Shown here: in pieces, positions 27,800 through 35,813 of the stretch
Layout of the letters: the number at the start of each line of letters is the position of its first letter
Numbering within the stretch: position 1 is the first letter of the stretch
Source: JBGPIK01 sp041484845
Lineage (GTDB): Bacteria > Desulfobacterota > Binatia > UBA9968
DNA length: 49,367 nucleotides
Direction of reading: 5' to 3'
Assembly (NCBI GenBank): GCA_041484845.1
Contig: JBGPIK010000006.1
Location: 1-49,367 of the forward strand
The notes under the pieces: model-generated
The model's input: only the letters and a program-made list of their open reading frames with translations
Database searches by the model: none
Told to the model about the DNA's origin: nothing
Program-made: the position numbers and the translations under genes

Positions 27800-28441
27800 A
27801 TGGATACCCAGTCGATGCGGCTTGCGGTTCAGAGCTTTTATACGAAAATCTGGAACCAGCACGACAAGTCGAAAATCCCCATTTTTGCCAGATTTCTTCT
27901 TGTGGGTGCATTCCTTGTGCTGGCAGGTTGCTATGGCCAGCCAAAGCAGCTTGCCGAAAAGGATTCGCGGCGTGACGGATTGACCACTGTGGTTACGAGC
28001 GTGACCATTGATGGTGCACCCGAAGCGGTTTTTGATCTCGTAACCACCGCCCGGTTCTGGCCACAATGGCATCCGGCTACCAGGGCGGTGGGCGGCGTGA
28101 CGGAGCGGCCTTTTCGATTAGGCGATCGGATTTCCGAGGCCGGCCGAATCGGCGAGCAAAACTTTCAGACAAGTTGGAGAGTCATTGACCATGTATACCC
28201 CTCGAGTGTCGTGCTGCACTCGGAAACATCTGACACTCGGATAACTTATACATTTAGCGCACGCGATGGCGGCACGGTATTCACCCGAGATCTGGCATAC
28301 AGGGCGGAGAATTTTGCGGCTGTGGCGGCCGCTCCCGGCGGTGCCGAGGGGTTGATGCGGAGCCAGTCCGAACAAGCCGTCAAGCAATTAAAGGCCATGG
28401 TTGAGAAAATCCTGCGTGACGAGGCAACAGGAATCCGATAA
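27800..28441 (+). CDS. SRPBCC-fold lipoprotein with a SnoaL-like N-terminal scrap
   Basis: A 213-residue protein. Residues about 30-43 form a lipoprotein signal (FLLVGAFLVLAGC), and the polyketide cyclase/SRPBCC domain follows (VTIDGAPEAVFDLVTTARFW onward, about 65-205). The first 26 residues (MRLAVQSFYTKIWNQHDKSK) look like the start of an unrelated SnoaL-like protein. There is no start codon between this piece and the hydrophobic stretch, so the gene seems to be a fusion of two starts. Ligand unknown. It begins 23 bp after brnA. Confidence 0.65.
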   Translation: MDTQSMRLAVQSFYTKIWNQHDKSKIPIFARFLLVGAFLVLAGCYGQPKQLAEKDSRRDGLTTVVTSVTIDGAPEAVFDLVTTARFWPQWHPATRAVGGVTERPFRLGDRISEAGRIGEQNFQTSWRVIDHVYPSSVVLHSETSDTRITYTFSARDGGTVFTRDLAYRAENFAAVAAAPGGAEGLMRSQSEQAVKQLKAMVEKILRDEATGIR

Positions 28442-28768
28442 AGCAATGGCGTCGTCGTATCTACAAGCGATTTTGATCCATTGCGTCGGTCCAAGGAACT
28501 CCGAGCAACTTGCGCGTGACGGTTGCAGCATTCGCCGGCAGTGAAGCAAGAAGCAGCGCAATGTCGTGAAGAGGACAAGCCGAGCGAAAATCATCAATCT
28601 AAGCTTTACCGGTTTAACCTGAATAGAAACTGCCGACAGCCGGCCTTGGATTGCTTAATCGTATAACGCTTGACAGCTGAGTAAATGATGAACGAGAATC
28701 GCTGCCGTCGATGTAGTGATATCGTCACGATGCAACGTTCTCAGCTTCACGAATTGGAGGGACACATA
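28442..28768. other. Non-coding gap upstream of the LVIVD gene
   Basis: 327 bp with no convincing gene. The only signal I note is TTGACA at 28670-28675 followed after 18 bp by GAGAAT, a possible sigma-70-like promoter about 70 bp before the next start codon. No repeats were recognised. Confidence 0.3.
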
Positions 28769-30055
28769 ATGAAATTCTCAAGCGCGAGTTTTATGCCGCG
28801 ACTCTTGCTCAGCTTATTAACAGCAATGTCCACTCTCCTGCTGTTTGCTCCGCTTGTAAGCCATGCCGATCCCATTCCGAAGGGCTGGCAGGCGAGCAAT
28901 ATGAAGGCGATCGGCTACAGCGGGCTTGACGGGCGCGGCGGGGCTTTCAAGATGGCGATCCGGCAGGTCGGTGGTCGCTGGTATCTCTACATGGGGCACG
29001 AGTGGCATCGGGGTTGGACGATCATCGACGTGACCGATCCGACCAATCCGAAGTTCGTGAAATTCGTTGAGGGGCCGGACAACACCAACACGATTCAGAT
29101 GGAATTCCACGACAACATCATGGTGACCGCACTGCAGAGAAAGCAAACCACCTGGGGCGGCGATCCGAATCGGCCCAATGATGAAGGGGCGCTTATCTGG
29201 GACATCAGCGATCCGGTGAACTGGAAACTGCTCTCGCACTGGAAGACAGGAAGCACTGGTATTCATCGTATCGGATATCCGGGCGGTAAATACGCGAATC
29301 TTTCGGCGGCAATTCCCGGCTACTCGGGGCGGATTATGGTTTTTCTCGACATCAGCGACCCGAAAAATCCCATTGAAGCGGGACGTTGGTGGATGCCGGG
29401 GCAGAAAGAGGGTGAGCAACCCAAATTGAATGACTCGTTTCATGGGCCGGCGATTATCAGCGATGACGGCAAGACGGCGTACGCAGGCTACGGTCCGGCG
29501 GTGGTCATTCTCGATATCAGCGACATCGCGAAGCCCAAGCTGATCGGTGAATTGAAAGTCAGCCCTCCGTTCGGCGGCATCCCGACTCATGATGTCCTGC
29601 CGATCCCGGGAAAGAATATGCTCTTCTTGCATGGCGAGGCGACCGGCGGGGGCGACGAGCCGAACGATAAACCGGCGTGCGAGCGCCCGATCACGCCCGC
29701 CGCGATGATCAATATCAAGGACCCGAGCAAGCCCTACCTGATGTCGGTTTTCCCCCGACCGGTGCCGCCGAAGGGGGTGCCGTATACCGATTTCTGCGAA
29801 AAAGGCGGCCGGTTCGGACCGCACAACACGAACCTTGAGTACCATTTGCCCGATGTCCAAAAACAAGGCGATCTGATCTACCTGACCTATTTCAACGCAG
29901 GGCTGCGCATTTACGACATTAAAAATCCGCGAGCGCCGCAAGAAGTCGGCTGGTTTATTCCACCGACTCCGACAAAACGCTACGGGCCGCTTCCCTATGA
30001 CAAACTGGTGAGCCAGACCGAAGACGTGTTGGTGGATACACGCGGCAACATCTAG
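28769..30055 (+). CDS. Secreted LVIVD-repeat beta-propeller-like protein, ending at an in-frame amber codon
   Basis: A 428-residue secreted protein. ATG at 28769 follows TTGGAGG, and a signal peptide is clear (LLLSLLTAMSTLLLFAPLVS, cleavage near SHADP). The mature part contains repeated IIDVTDPTNPKFV, IWDISDPVNWKLL, FLDISDPKNPIEA, ILDISDIAKPKLI and IYDIKNPRAPQEV units, the LVIVD pattern of a beta-propeller. The frame stops at TAG (30053-30055) but continues ITDKNWGIFILRYTGPGQPK to a TGA at 30128-30130. The missing residue is probably the Tyr of a final IYITD blade. Function unknown; likely cell-surface or periplasmic. Confidence 0.8.
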   Translation: MKFSSASFMPRLLLSLLTAMSTLLLFAPLVSHADPIPKGWQASNMKAIGYSGLDGRGGAFKMAIRQVGGRWYLYMGHEWHRGWTIIDVTDPTNPKFVKFVEGPDNTNTIQMEFHDNIMVTALQRKQTTWGGDPNRPNDEGALIWDISDPVNWKLLSHWKTGSTGIHRIGYPGGKYANLSAAIPGYSGRIMVFLDISDPKNPIEAGRWWMPGQKEGEQPKLNDSFHGPAIISDDGKTAYAGYGPAVVILDISDIAKPKLIGELKVSPPFGGIPTHDVLPIPGKNMLFLHGEATGGGDEPNDKPACERPITPAAMINIKDPSKPYLMSVFPRPVPPKGVPYTDFCEKGGRFGPHNTNLEYHLPDVQKQGDLIYLTYFNAGLRIYDIKNPRAPQEVGWFIPPTPTKRYGPLPYDKLVSQTEDVLVDTRGNI

Positions 30056-30174
30056 ATTACCGATAAGAACTGGGGTATCTTCATTCTCCGATATACCGGA
30101 CCGGGCCAGCCAAAGCCGACGGCGAAGTGAAGGAGCGATGTTCATTTGGAGATTCAGTTGACGGAAATCTTGCA

Positions 30175-31062
30175 ATGGCCGACATAGAATTTCACGGAGT
30201 TTTTCCTTATCTGGTTTCCCCCATCGATTCCTCCGGTGAAGTAAAGGTAGACGTGCTCGCGCGCCTTTGCGATGATCTCATCAATGCTGGCGTCCACGGT
30301 CTGACGCCACTGGGTTCGACCGGTGAGTTCGCCTATTTATCGTTGCAGCAACGGCGGCGCATCGTCGAAATTGTCGTGGATGCGACGCGAGCGCGGGTTC
30401 CGGTGGTCGCGGGCGTAGCCTCAACAACGATTGCCGATGCGGTGTCCCAAGCGCGCGATTACGAGCGCATCGGCTGCAATGGCATTCTCGCTATCCTGGA
30501 GGCGTACTTCCCGCTATCAGACGACGGTGTGTTTTCGTACTTCAAAGCGATTGCCGAAGCGGTGTCGCTTCCAGTGGTATTGTATACCAACCCGAATTTT
30601 CAACGTTCGGATTTAAGCCTGGCGGTGATTGAAAGGCTGAGCCATGTCCCGAACATCCGCTACATCAAAGACGCCTCTTCTAATACCGGGCGGCTTCTTT
30701 CGATCATCAACCAAGTCGAAGGGCGAATGAAAGTCTTTTCGGCATCCGCCCATATTCCGGCCTGCGTGATGCTCATCGGCGGTGTCGGATGGATGGCCGG
30801 CCCGGCCTGTGTGGCACCACGGCAGAGTGTCCAACTCTATGATTTATGCAGGCGCGGAACGTGGGATGCGGCGATGGAGCTACAGCAACCGCTCTGGTCG
30901 TTGAACCAGGCGTTCGCGAAGTACAACTTGGCGGCTTGTATCAAAGGCGGCCTCGAGCTTCAGGGTTATCCCGTCGGCGCGCCGTTGCCGCCGCAGGCGC
31001 CGCTGTCTCCCGAAGGCATTGAAGAAGTGCGGCGCGCGCTTCTTGCGATCGGAGCGCTGTAG
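30175..31062 (+). CDS. DapA/NAL-family class I aldolase
   Basis: A 295-residue dihydrodipicolinate synthase/N-acetylneuraminate lyase family protein. GSTGEF at about residues 47-52 binds the pyruvate carboxylate. Tyr137 (VVLYTNPNF) and the Schiff-base Lys165 (YIKDAS) are present. DapA itself would sit in a lysine operon; here the neighbours are catabolic, so a sugar-acid or keto-acid aldolase is likelier. ATG at 30175 gives a family-typical start (MADIEFHGVFPYLVSPID); a GTG at 30127 is an alternative. Its stop codon merges with a MITE-like repeat. Confidence 0.85.
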   Translation: MADIEFHGVFPYLVSPIDSSGEVKVDVLARLCDDLINAGVHGLTPLGSTGEFAYLSLQQRRRIVEIVVDATRARVPVVAGVASTTIADAVSQARDYERIGCNGILAILEAYFPLSDDGVFSYFKAIAEAVSLPVVLYTNPNFQRSDLSLAVIERLSHVPNIRYIKDASSNTGRLLSIINQVEGRMKVFSASAHIPACVMLIGGVGWMAGPACVAPRQSVQLYDLCRRGTWDAAMELQQPLWSLNQAFAKYNLAACIKGGLELQGYPVGAPLPPQAPLSPEGIEEVRRALLAIGAL

Positions 31063-31198
31063 CAGGCTGCTAAAAAAATGGTTCTCGTGCTTCGAGAGCC
31101 TCAGCACGAACGGAAAATATCAAATGATCTCAATCCCTCCTCCGTTCGCCCTGAGGTACTTGAAGGGTGACCGGAGAGTTTTTCATCATCAGCCTGCT
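31061..31198. repeat. Palindromic MITE-like dispersed repeat, copy 2
   Basis: AGCAGGCTG (31061-31069) and CAGCCTGCT (31190-31198) are perfect termini of a 138-bp palindromic element. The inside has TTCGAGAGCCTCAGCACGAA and CCGTTCGCCCTGAGG, the same core as at 337-465. It begins within the stop codon of the aldolase gene. Non-coding; possibly acts as a transcript-end hairpin between this gene and the convergent binding protein. Confidence 0.72.
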
Positions 31199-31241
31199 AG
31201 CCGATCATCCTTGGTGGACTTCCCTAAGAGGGACCCGCATC

Positions 31242-32231
31242 TCATTTCTTGTAAAGCTGTTTGATGAACCCCGAGGATTCCAGTTCCTGGACAAAGCTCA
31301 TGTCGACAAAGCTCTTGGGATCAGCGGCGGCCGCCTTGGAATTACGCGGCGCGAGATCGTCGAGAGCGGTTTTGACTCCCTCAACAGTCGGGTAAGGCGC
31401 TTCCGGAAAAATCGGCGCGAACCCTCTATAGGCGCGCTCCAGGCTCTCGGCGTCGGTTACTTTTAAATTTCTTCCAACGACGGTTTTGGCTCCCTCCTTG
31501 TCGGTTTTAATATAGTGAATCGCTTCGGTGAGGGCGCGGACAACTCTTGCGATTAGCGGACGTTTACTCTTAACCGTCGTCTCTCGTGTCAGAATGCCGT
31601 TGGTGTGAAACGGAATCTTAAGGGCGCCGATATCGACGAAGCTTTTCATGCCGGCCTTTTCCGCTTCGCGAACAAAAGGTTCGCCCATGGTCGCAAACTG
31701 AATCAAATTGCGTGAAAGCGCGGCGATGCGTTCGGGGTTTCCTCCTACGGGGATGATCTTCACGTCCTTATCGGGATCGACGCCCAATCGTTTTAACGCG
31801 TGGCGCAGCCCCATTTCCGATACGGTCCCCTGGCGATTGACGCCGCCGGTTTTGCCCTTGAATTGCTCGGCGCTCTTGATGGCGGGCGAAGTGATAACGT
31901 GGTCCATGAAATAGGGAACCAAAGTCGCAACCATAACCGTATCGGCGCCGTTCAGACGGGAGTTGACCAACGTCGAACCGGATACGACAATGATTTCTAC
32001 CTCTCCGGCGAGCAGCGCCTGCAGAGCGACGACGCCGCTGCTGACGACGATGACCTCGGCATCGAGACGGTTGCGCTTAAAGAAGCCCCGGTCTTGAGCG
32101 GCCCACACCGCGCTCGGTGCCATGCTTGATCCTGCCCATGCCACCCGCACGCGCTGTTGAGCACCTACCACGGCAAGCGAACTCAAGGTCATGATGAGAG
32201 TCAAACACAATGTCACGGCGATGTTGCGCAT
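31242..32231 (-). CDS. NMT1-type ABC transporter substrate-binding protein
   Basis: A 329-residue periplasmic binding protein. ATG at 32231 lies eight bases after AGGAG and opens a signal peptide (NIAVTLCLTLIMTLSSLAVV, cleavage near VGAQQ). The mature part RVRVAWAGSSMAPSAVWAAQ, GFFKRNRLDAEVIVVSSG and GGVNRQGTVSEMGLRHALKR is typical of NMT1/SsuA-like orphan receptors. There is no permease or ATPase nearby. It converges with the DapA-like gene and diverges from the enolase-superfamily gene at 32454. Confidence 0.88.
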   Translation of the reverse strand: MRNIAVTLCLTLIMTLSSLAVVGAQQRVRVAWAGSSMAPSAVWAAQDRGFFKRNRLDAEVIVVSSGVVALQALLAGEVEIIVVSGSTLVNSRLNGADTVMVATLVPYFMDHVITSPAIKSAEQFKGKTGGVNRQGTVSEMGLRHALKRLGVDPDKDVKIIPVGGNPERIAALSRNLIQFATMGEPFVREAEKAGMKSFVDIGALKIPFHTNGILTRETTVKSKRPLIARVVRALTEAIHYIKTDKEGAKTVVGRNLKVTDAESLERAYRGFAPIFPEAPYPTVEGVKTALDDLAPRNSKAAAADPKSFVDMSFVQELESSGFIKQLYKK

Positions 32232-32453
32232 TTTCAATTCTCCTTTGAGAGAACGAAAAGTACATGTCTGGGCTGCGACAAGTCAATACACTAATCCCGA
32301 TATAGGCCGCCGAAGATTGGCACCGTGAGATGAAGACATCTTGCGTGAACCCCCAAGGATGATCTAGAAGAGAGCTCATATTGAACGACTACCGATACAC
32401 GCCAACGTGGCGCCGGCTGCCTTAATGACGGACTTATGGATTGAGGATCTCAC

Positions 32454-33548
32454 ATGAAGATCACGCGCATAAAATCACAAAGGGTTCAATTGCCAACCGA
32501 GGAACCGTTAGCCGGCGGGCCGCCGTTTTACCGCCCGTTTCATGAATTTGTTGCGCTTGATGTCGAGACCGACGCCGGAATCGAGGGAATCGGTATCACC
32601 ACTTTCATGGGACCGCTCGCGCCCACGCTCAAGCATGCGGTGGATCAGCTCGGCGCGCTGGCGATCGGCGAAGATCCGCTGCGCATCGAAGCCATCGGAC
32701 AGAAGCTGCGCAACGCCGCCGGCTCAGCCCGCGCAGGCCTGTTCACGCTCGCGTTCTCTGCCATCGACATGGCGCTTTGGGACATCAAGGGCAAGGCGCT
32801 GGGGCAACCCCTTGCGCTAATGCTCGGAGGACTCCGTGAACACGTCCCGACCTATGCGAGCGGCGCGCTGCTGAGAAGCTATTCTCTGGATCAGCTGCTT
32901 AAGTCGGCCCGGCTGCTCGTTGAAAAAGGTTTCCGGCAGATGAAGACGCAGCTCGCGCTCCCCGGCGATACGACGGCGTCGCGCGAAGTAGAGCGTATCC
33001 GTCTGCTACGCGAAGCGGTCGGGCCGGATATCGACCTCATGTGCGACATCAATCAACGCTGGAGCGTCAATCAGGCGATCGACATCGGCAGTCGAATAGA
33101 GGACGTTCACCTGTGTTGGCTTGAAGACGTCACGGCGCACGACGATTATGCCGGGCTTGCGCGCGTCGCTGACGCGCTGGTGACTCCATTGGCCGGCGGG
33201 GAGTGCTTGTACGGTATCACGCCGTTCCGCCACATGCTCGAGGCGCGCTCGGTAGACATTGTGATGATCGATCTGGTCCGCGTTGGCGGAATCGTCAATT
33301 GGATGAAGGTCGCTGGCATGGCGGAGGCGTTCAACGTGCCGGTCGTCAGTCACGTTCTTCCGGAGATCGACGTGCATCTAATCTCAGCCGTGCCGAACGG
33401 CCTTACCGTCGAGTATATGCCGTGGTCGTTCAGATTGTTCGAAGAAGTTCCTGTTCCAGTAAACGGCGAGCTGTCCGTACCGACGAAGCCCGGACTTGGA
33501 CTTGCGTTTGATCGCGATGCTATCAAGCGGTACTCCGTTGCAGACTAA
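32454..33548 (+). CDS. Enolase superfamily enzyme, mandelate racemase/muconate lactonizing-like
   Basis: A 364-residue enzyme of the mandelate racemase subgroup. The capping domain spans about residues 1-125. The barrel has Lys164 (QMKTQ, again K-x-Q), Asp198 (LMCDIN), Glu224 (WLEDV), Glu250 (AGGE) and His300 (VVSHVLPEIDVH). The metal ligands are therefore complete. The substrate is probably a carboxylate or sugar acid; no closer call is possible. It is divergent from an NMT1 binding protein across a 222-bp gap that may hold both promoters. Confidence 0.88.
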   Translation: MKITRIKSQRVQLPTEEPLAGGPPFYRPFHEFVALDVETDAGIEGIGITTFMGPLAPTLKHAVDQLGALAIGEDPLRIEAIGQKLRNAAGSARAGLFTLAFSAIDMALWDIKGKALGQPLALMLGGLREHVPTYASGALLRSYSLDQLLKSARLLVEKGFRQMKTQLALPGDTTASREVERIRLLREAVGPDIDLMCDINQRWSVNQAIDIGSRIEDVHLCWLEDVTAHDDYAGLARVADALVTPLAGGECLYGITPFRHMLEARSVDIVMIDLVRVGGIVNWMKVAGMAEAFNVPVVSHVLPEIDVHLISAVPNGLTVEYMPWSFRLFEEVPVPVNGELSVPTKPGLGLAFDRDAIKRYSVAD

Positions 33549-33674
33549 GCAGCGCGCACCACTGAATGCATGATCAGCCGAGATCGCCCACCTTCGAGTT
33601 TTTCCTGATTTCAGACGCCCTGAACGTTAATAAAATCGAGTGGCTTGAAGGTCTAATTAAGGAAGGAACAGGAC

Positions 33675-34379
33675 GTGGCCAAGAATCTACGACAGATCAT
33701 CGCGCTTGGCGGCGGCGGATTCTATCGGGACCCCGATAATCTGGGTCTTGAACGCTACATCATTCAGCAGAAGAAAGTTGAGAATCCCCGCGTGTTGTTT
33801 GTGCCGACGGCCAGCGGCGAGCCGGACCACTACGTCGCAAGTTTCTACTCAGCGTTTCTGAAGCTTGGTTGTCGTCCGTCCGTGCTGACATTTTTCAAAA
33901 GAACACCGGAACTTCGGTCTTTCCTGCTCAAGCAGGATTTGATTTATGTCGGCGGTGGCAACACGAAAAGTATGTTGGCGGTGTGGCGCGATTGGGGCGT
34001 ACCGGAACTGCTGCGGGAGGCATGGGAATCGGGCGTCGTGCTCACGGGCGTGAGCGCAGGCGCCATTTGCTGGTTCGAGCAGGGTTTGACGGACTCCTTT
34101 TCGGACGGATTGCGTCCACTCGCTGGTCTAGGTTTCCTTCCCGGAAGCTGTTGCCCGCATTATGACGGCGAACCGCAGCGACGTCCGACGTATCACCAGC
34201 TTCTGGCCGGCGCTGCAATTGCGCCGGGAGTAGCGATCGAGGACTGGACAGCTGTTCATTTCTTAGGGATCGAGCGCTCTCGCGTCGTCGCCGTGCGCGC
34301 CGGTGCCAGGGCGTACAGCCTGCGCAATGTGTACGGATCAGTGCAAGAGGTGCCCTTGCCGGTCGAATACCTGACGTAG
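33675..34379 (+). CDS. Peptidase S51 family (peptidase E/cyanophycinase-like) protein
   Basis: A 234-residue class-I-glutamine-amidotransferase-fold serine peptidase. IIALGGGGF at the N-terminus, YVGGGNT at about 91-97 and the nucleophile elbow GVSAGAICWF with Ser127 match peptidase E, which cleaves Asp-X dipeptides. CPHYDGEPQRRPTYHQLL contains the likely His region. The start is GTG after an AAGGAAGG-rich leader. It lies 126 bp after the enolase-superfamily gene on the same strand. Confidence 0.85.
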   Translation: MAKNLRQIIALGGGGFYRDPDNLGLERYIIQQKKVENPRVLFVPTASGEPDHYVASFYSAFLKLGCRPSVLTFFKRTPELRSFLLKQDLIYVGGGNTKSMLAVWRDWGVPELLREAWESGVVLTGVSAGAICWFEQGLTDSFSDGLRPLAGLGFLPGSCCPHYDGEPQRRPTYHQLLAGAAIAPGVAIEDWTAVHFLGIERSRVVAVRAGARAYSLRNVYGSVQEVPLPVEYLT

Positions 34380-34497
34380 TCGTGCTTGGGAACGAGTGTT
34401 ACCGGGGTTTCTCACTCATTGGATATGTTGGAGTGAAGCGACCAAGGGCAACAGAGCAGTATGTGGCCCTTCTCGGAGTCTGAACAAATCGGACGGC

Positions 34498-35235
34498 TTA
34501 CAACACGCTGGAAGGGTCATCGCTCGTTTCGCCAAAGTCTAGCGAAATGTCGAAAACGATGGCTCCATTCTTGTGAAAGAGGTTGAGCTGGCCTCCCGGA
34601 CTCGCCAAGAACCTAAAACCCCCATATGAATGATAAGTGTCCGGCAACCCAACGCCGGCTCCTCCTGGATTAGGCGTTAAGATTGTGATGCGTCGGCCGT
34701 CGTAGTACCCAAGCACGTTGCGCTTGTCCTTCCAGGCTTTGTCCTTCGGGTCTATTTTGCCGGTTCGTGGATCGGCGGCAACCAAGTGCTCCGCGGTGTG
34801 ATACAGCGCCACCAGGCCGGGCTCTTCTAAAATAGCCGGCAGAATTTCCGTTGGTGAAAGCTTGGAATATTTTTCTTCCCAGAGGTTGGTCGGCACGGCT
34901 AAGTGAGCGTGGTCGGCATCTAATGAAAATAGATATTTAGCGGCTCCCACGTCGAGAATTTGAGAAAGATGCGAAATGGTTTGACTAACGAAGCGGCAAG
35001 AAAGCCAAAACTCCTGCTTGCGATAAGATACGAGGATTTTCTTTTCGCCAAAAAGACAATTCCTACCCCTTAGCGGGTTGCCGATTCGTTCGCCGAAATT
35101 CAGCTGATACCGATAAGCGGCTTCAATCTCGTTTCCGCTAAAATACCAGGTGTCACGGTAGGGATTAGCGCGAACGCTCGAAAAAGCTAAAGGTAGCAAT
35201 AAGGCCAGGCCGATAAAAAACCAATGCAGTTTCAT
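34498..35235 (-). CDS. Secreted hypothetical protein (DUF3179-like architecture possible)
   Basis: A 245-residue protein I do not recognise firmly. It has a clear signal peptide (MKLHWFFIGLALLLPLAFSS, cleavage near VRANP). Mid-protein segments GRNCLFGEKKILVSYRKQEF and CRFVSQTISHLSQILDVGAA include two cysteines that may form a disulfide. The segment KAWKDKRNVLGYYDGRRITI is followed by a Gly/Pro-rich PNPGGAGVGLPDTYHSYGGF. It stands alone on the reverse strand between the peptidase gene and the MITE. Its codon use and gapless frame support a real gene; function unknown. Confidence 0.65.
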   Translation of the reverse strand: MKLHWFFIGLALLLPLAFSSVRANPYRDTWYFSGNEIEAAYRYQLNFGERIGNPLRGRNCLFGEKKILVSYRKQEFWLSCRFVSQTISHLSQILDVGAAKYLFSLDADHAHLAVPTNLWEEKYSKLSPTEILPAILEEPGLVALYHTAEHLVAADPRTGKIDPKDKAWKDKRNVLGYYDGRRITILTPNPGGAGVGLPDTYHSYGGFRFLASPGGQLNLFHKNGAIVFDISLDFGETSDDPSSVL

Positions 35236-35487
35236 AAATCAACCTCGCAAGGCCATTGCGCTAAAGCTGTCTTGGTGGCCTTTTTCAGCACGTTAACGTT
35301 TTCTGTGGCGTGCAGACACTACAATTTGAAAAAACGTAGCAATTCCTGTACCGAACGAAAAAAGTAAGCTATCGTCTCTGAGTCTCGAATGTTCTTTTCA
35401 GCTATTGGAAAATTAGTGCCAAAATTCCCTCCCTTAGGAATGGTATGAGGGCGCAGCCAAGCCGGGCGAAACCTCGCTAAGCGCTAA

Positions 35488-35754
35488 CCTGGATTATTCA
35501 CGCGTAACGACGACCGAGGGGCAAGCCTTCCGGAGCGAAGGCAATGGGTCTCTGGCTTTGAGCGGCCCTTCGACTGCGCTCAGGCCAGGCCTGCTAATTG
35601 AATTGGTGGCGCGAATGCCTGGGAAGGACGCGAGTGCCGAGCCGAGCACCAAACACGGCATTGAAGCTGTTCGTTTCTGTGCCTTCGCTCCTCCAGACTC
35701 ACCCCTCGGTCGACAGAGTGTCATCGTTTCTCCGCTGACGGTGAATAATCCAGG
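35488..35754. mobile_element. MITE-like non-autonomous element with 14-bp TIRs and CTAA target duplication
   Basis: CCTGGATTATTCAC (35488-35501) and its exact reverse complement GTGAATAATCCAGG (35741-35754) bound 267 bp. Both ends are flanked by CTAA (35484-35487 and 35755-35758), a 4-bp target-site duplication. A subterminal inverted pair ACCGAGGGG / CCCCTCGGT lies just inside. There is no transposase; the open frames inside are short. The TIR style and 4-bp duplication are reminiscent of IS1380-like elements, but the family is not certain. Confidence 0.75.
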
Positions 35755-35813
35755 CTAAGGGCATGCCGCAAAGCGTTTTAGCAACGAAGCCAAGCGGCTT
35801 TCCTATAGTCGAT

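Noticed and set aside
30053..30055. TAG as pyrrolysine
   Set aside because: The flanking residues fit a Tyr in a beta-propeller blade, and no pyl genes or family precedent are seen.
28817..30175. Long reverse-strand open frame of 452 codons
   Set aside because: It is antisense to the LVIVD gene, which has a signal peptide, a ribosome site and repeat motifs; the reverse product is Arg/His-rich without family resemblance.
35494..35758. Open frames inside the MITE as genes
   Set aside because: They run through the terminal repeats, lack ribosome sites and show no transposase motifs.
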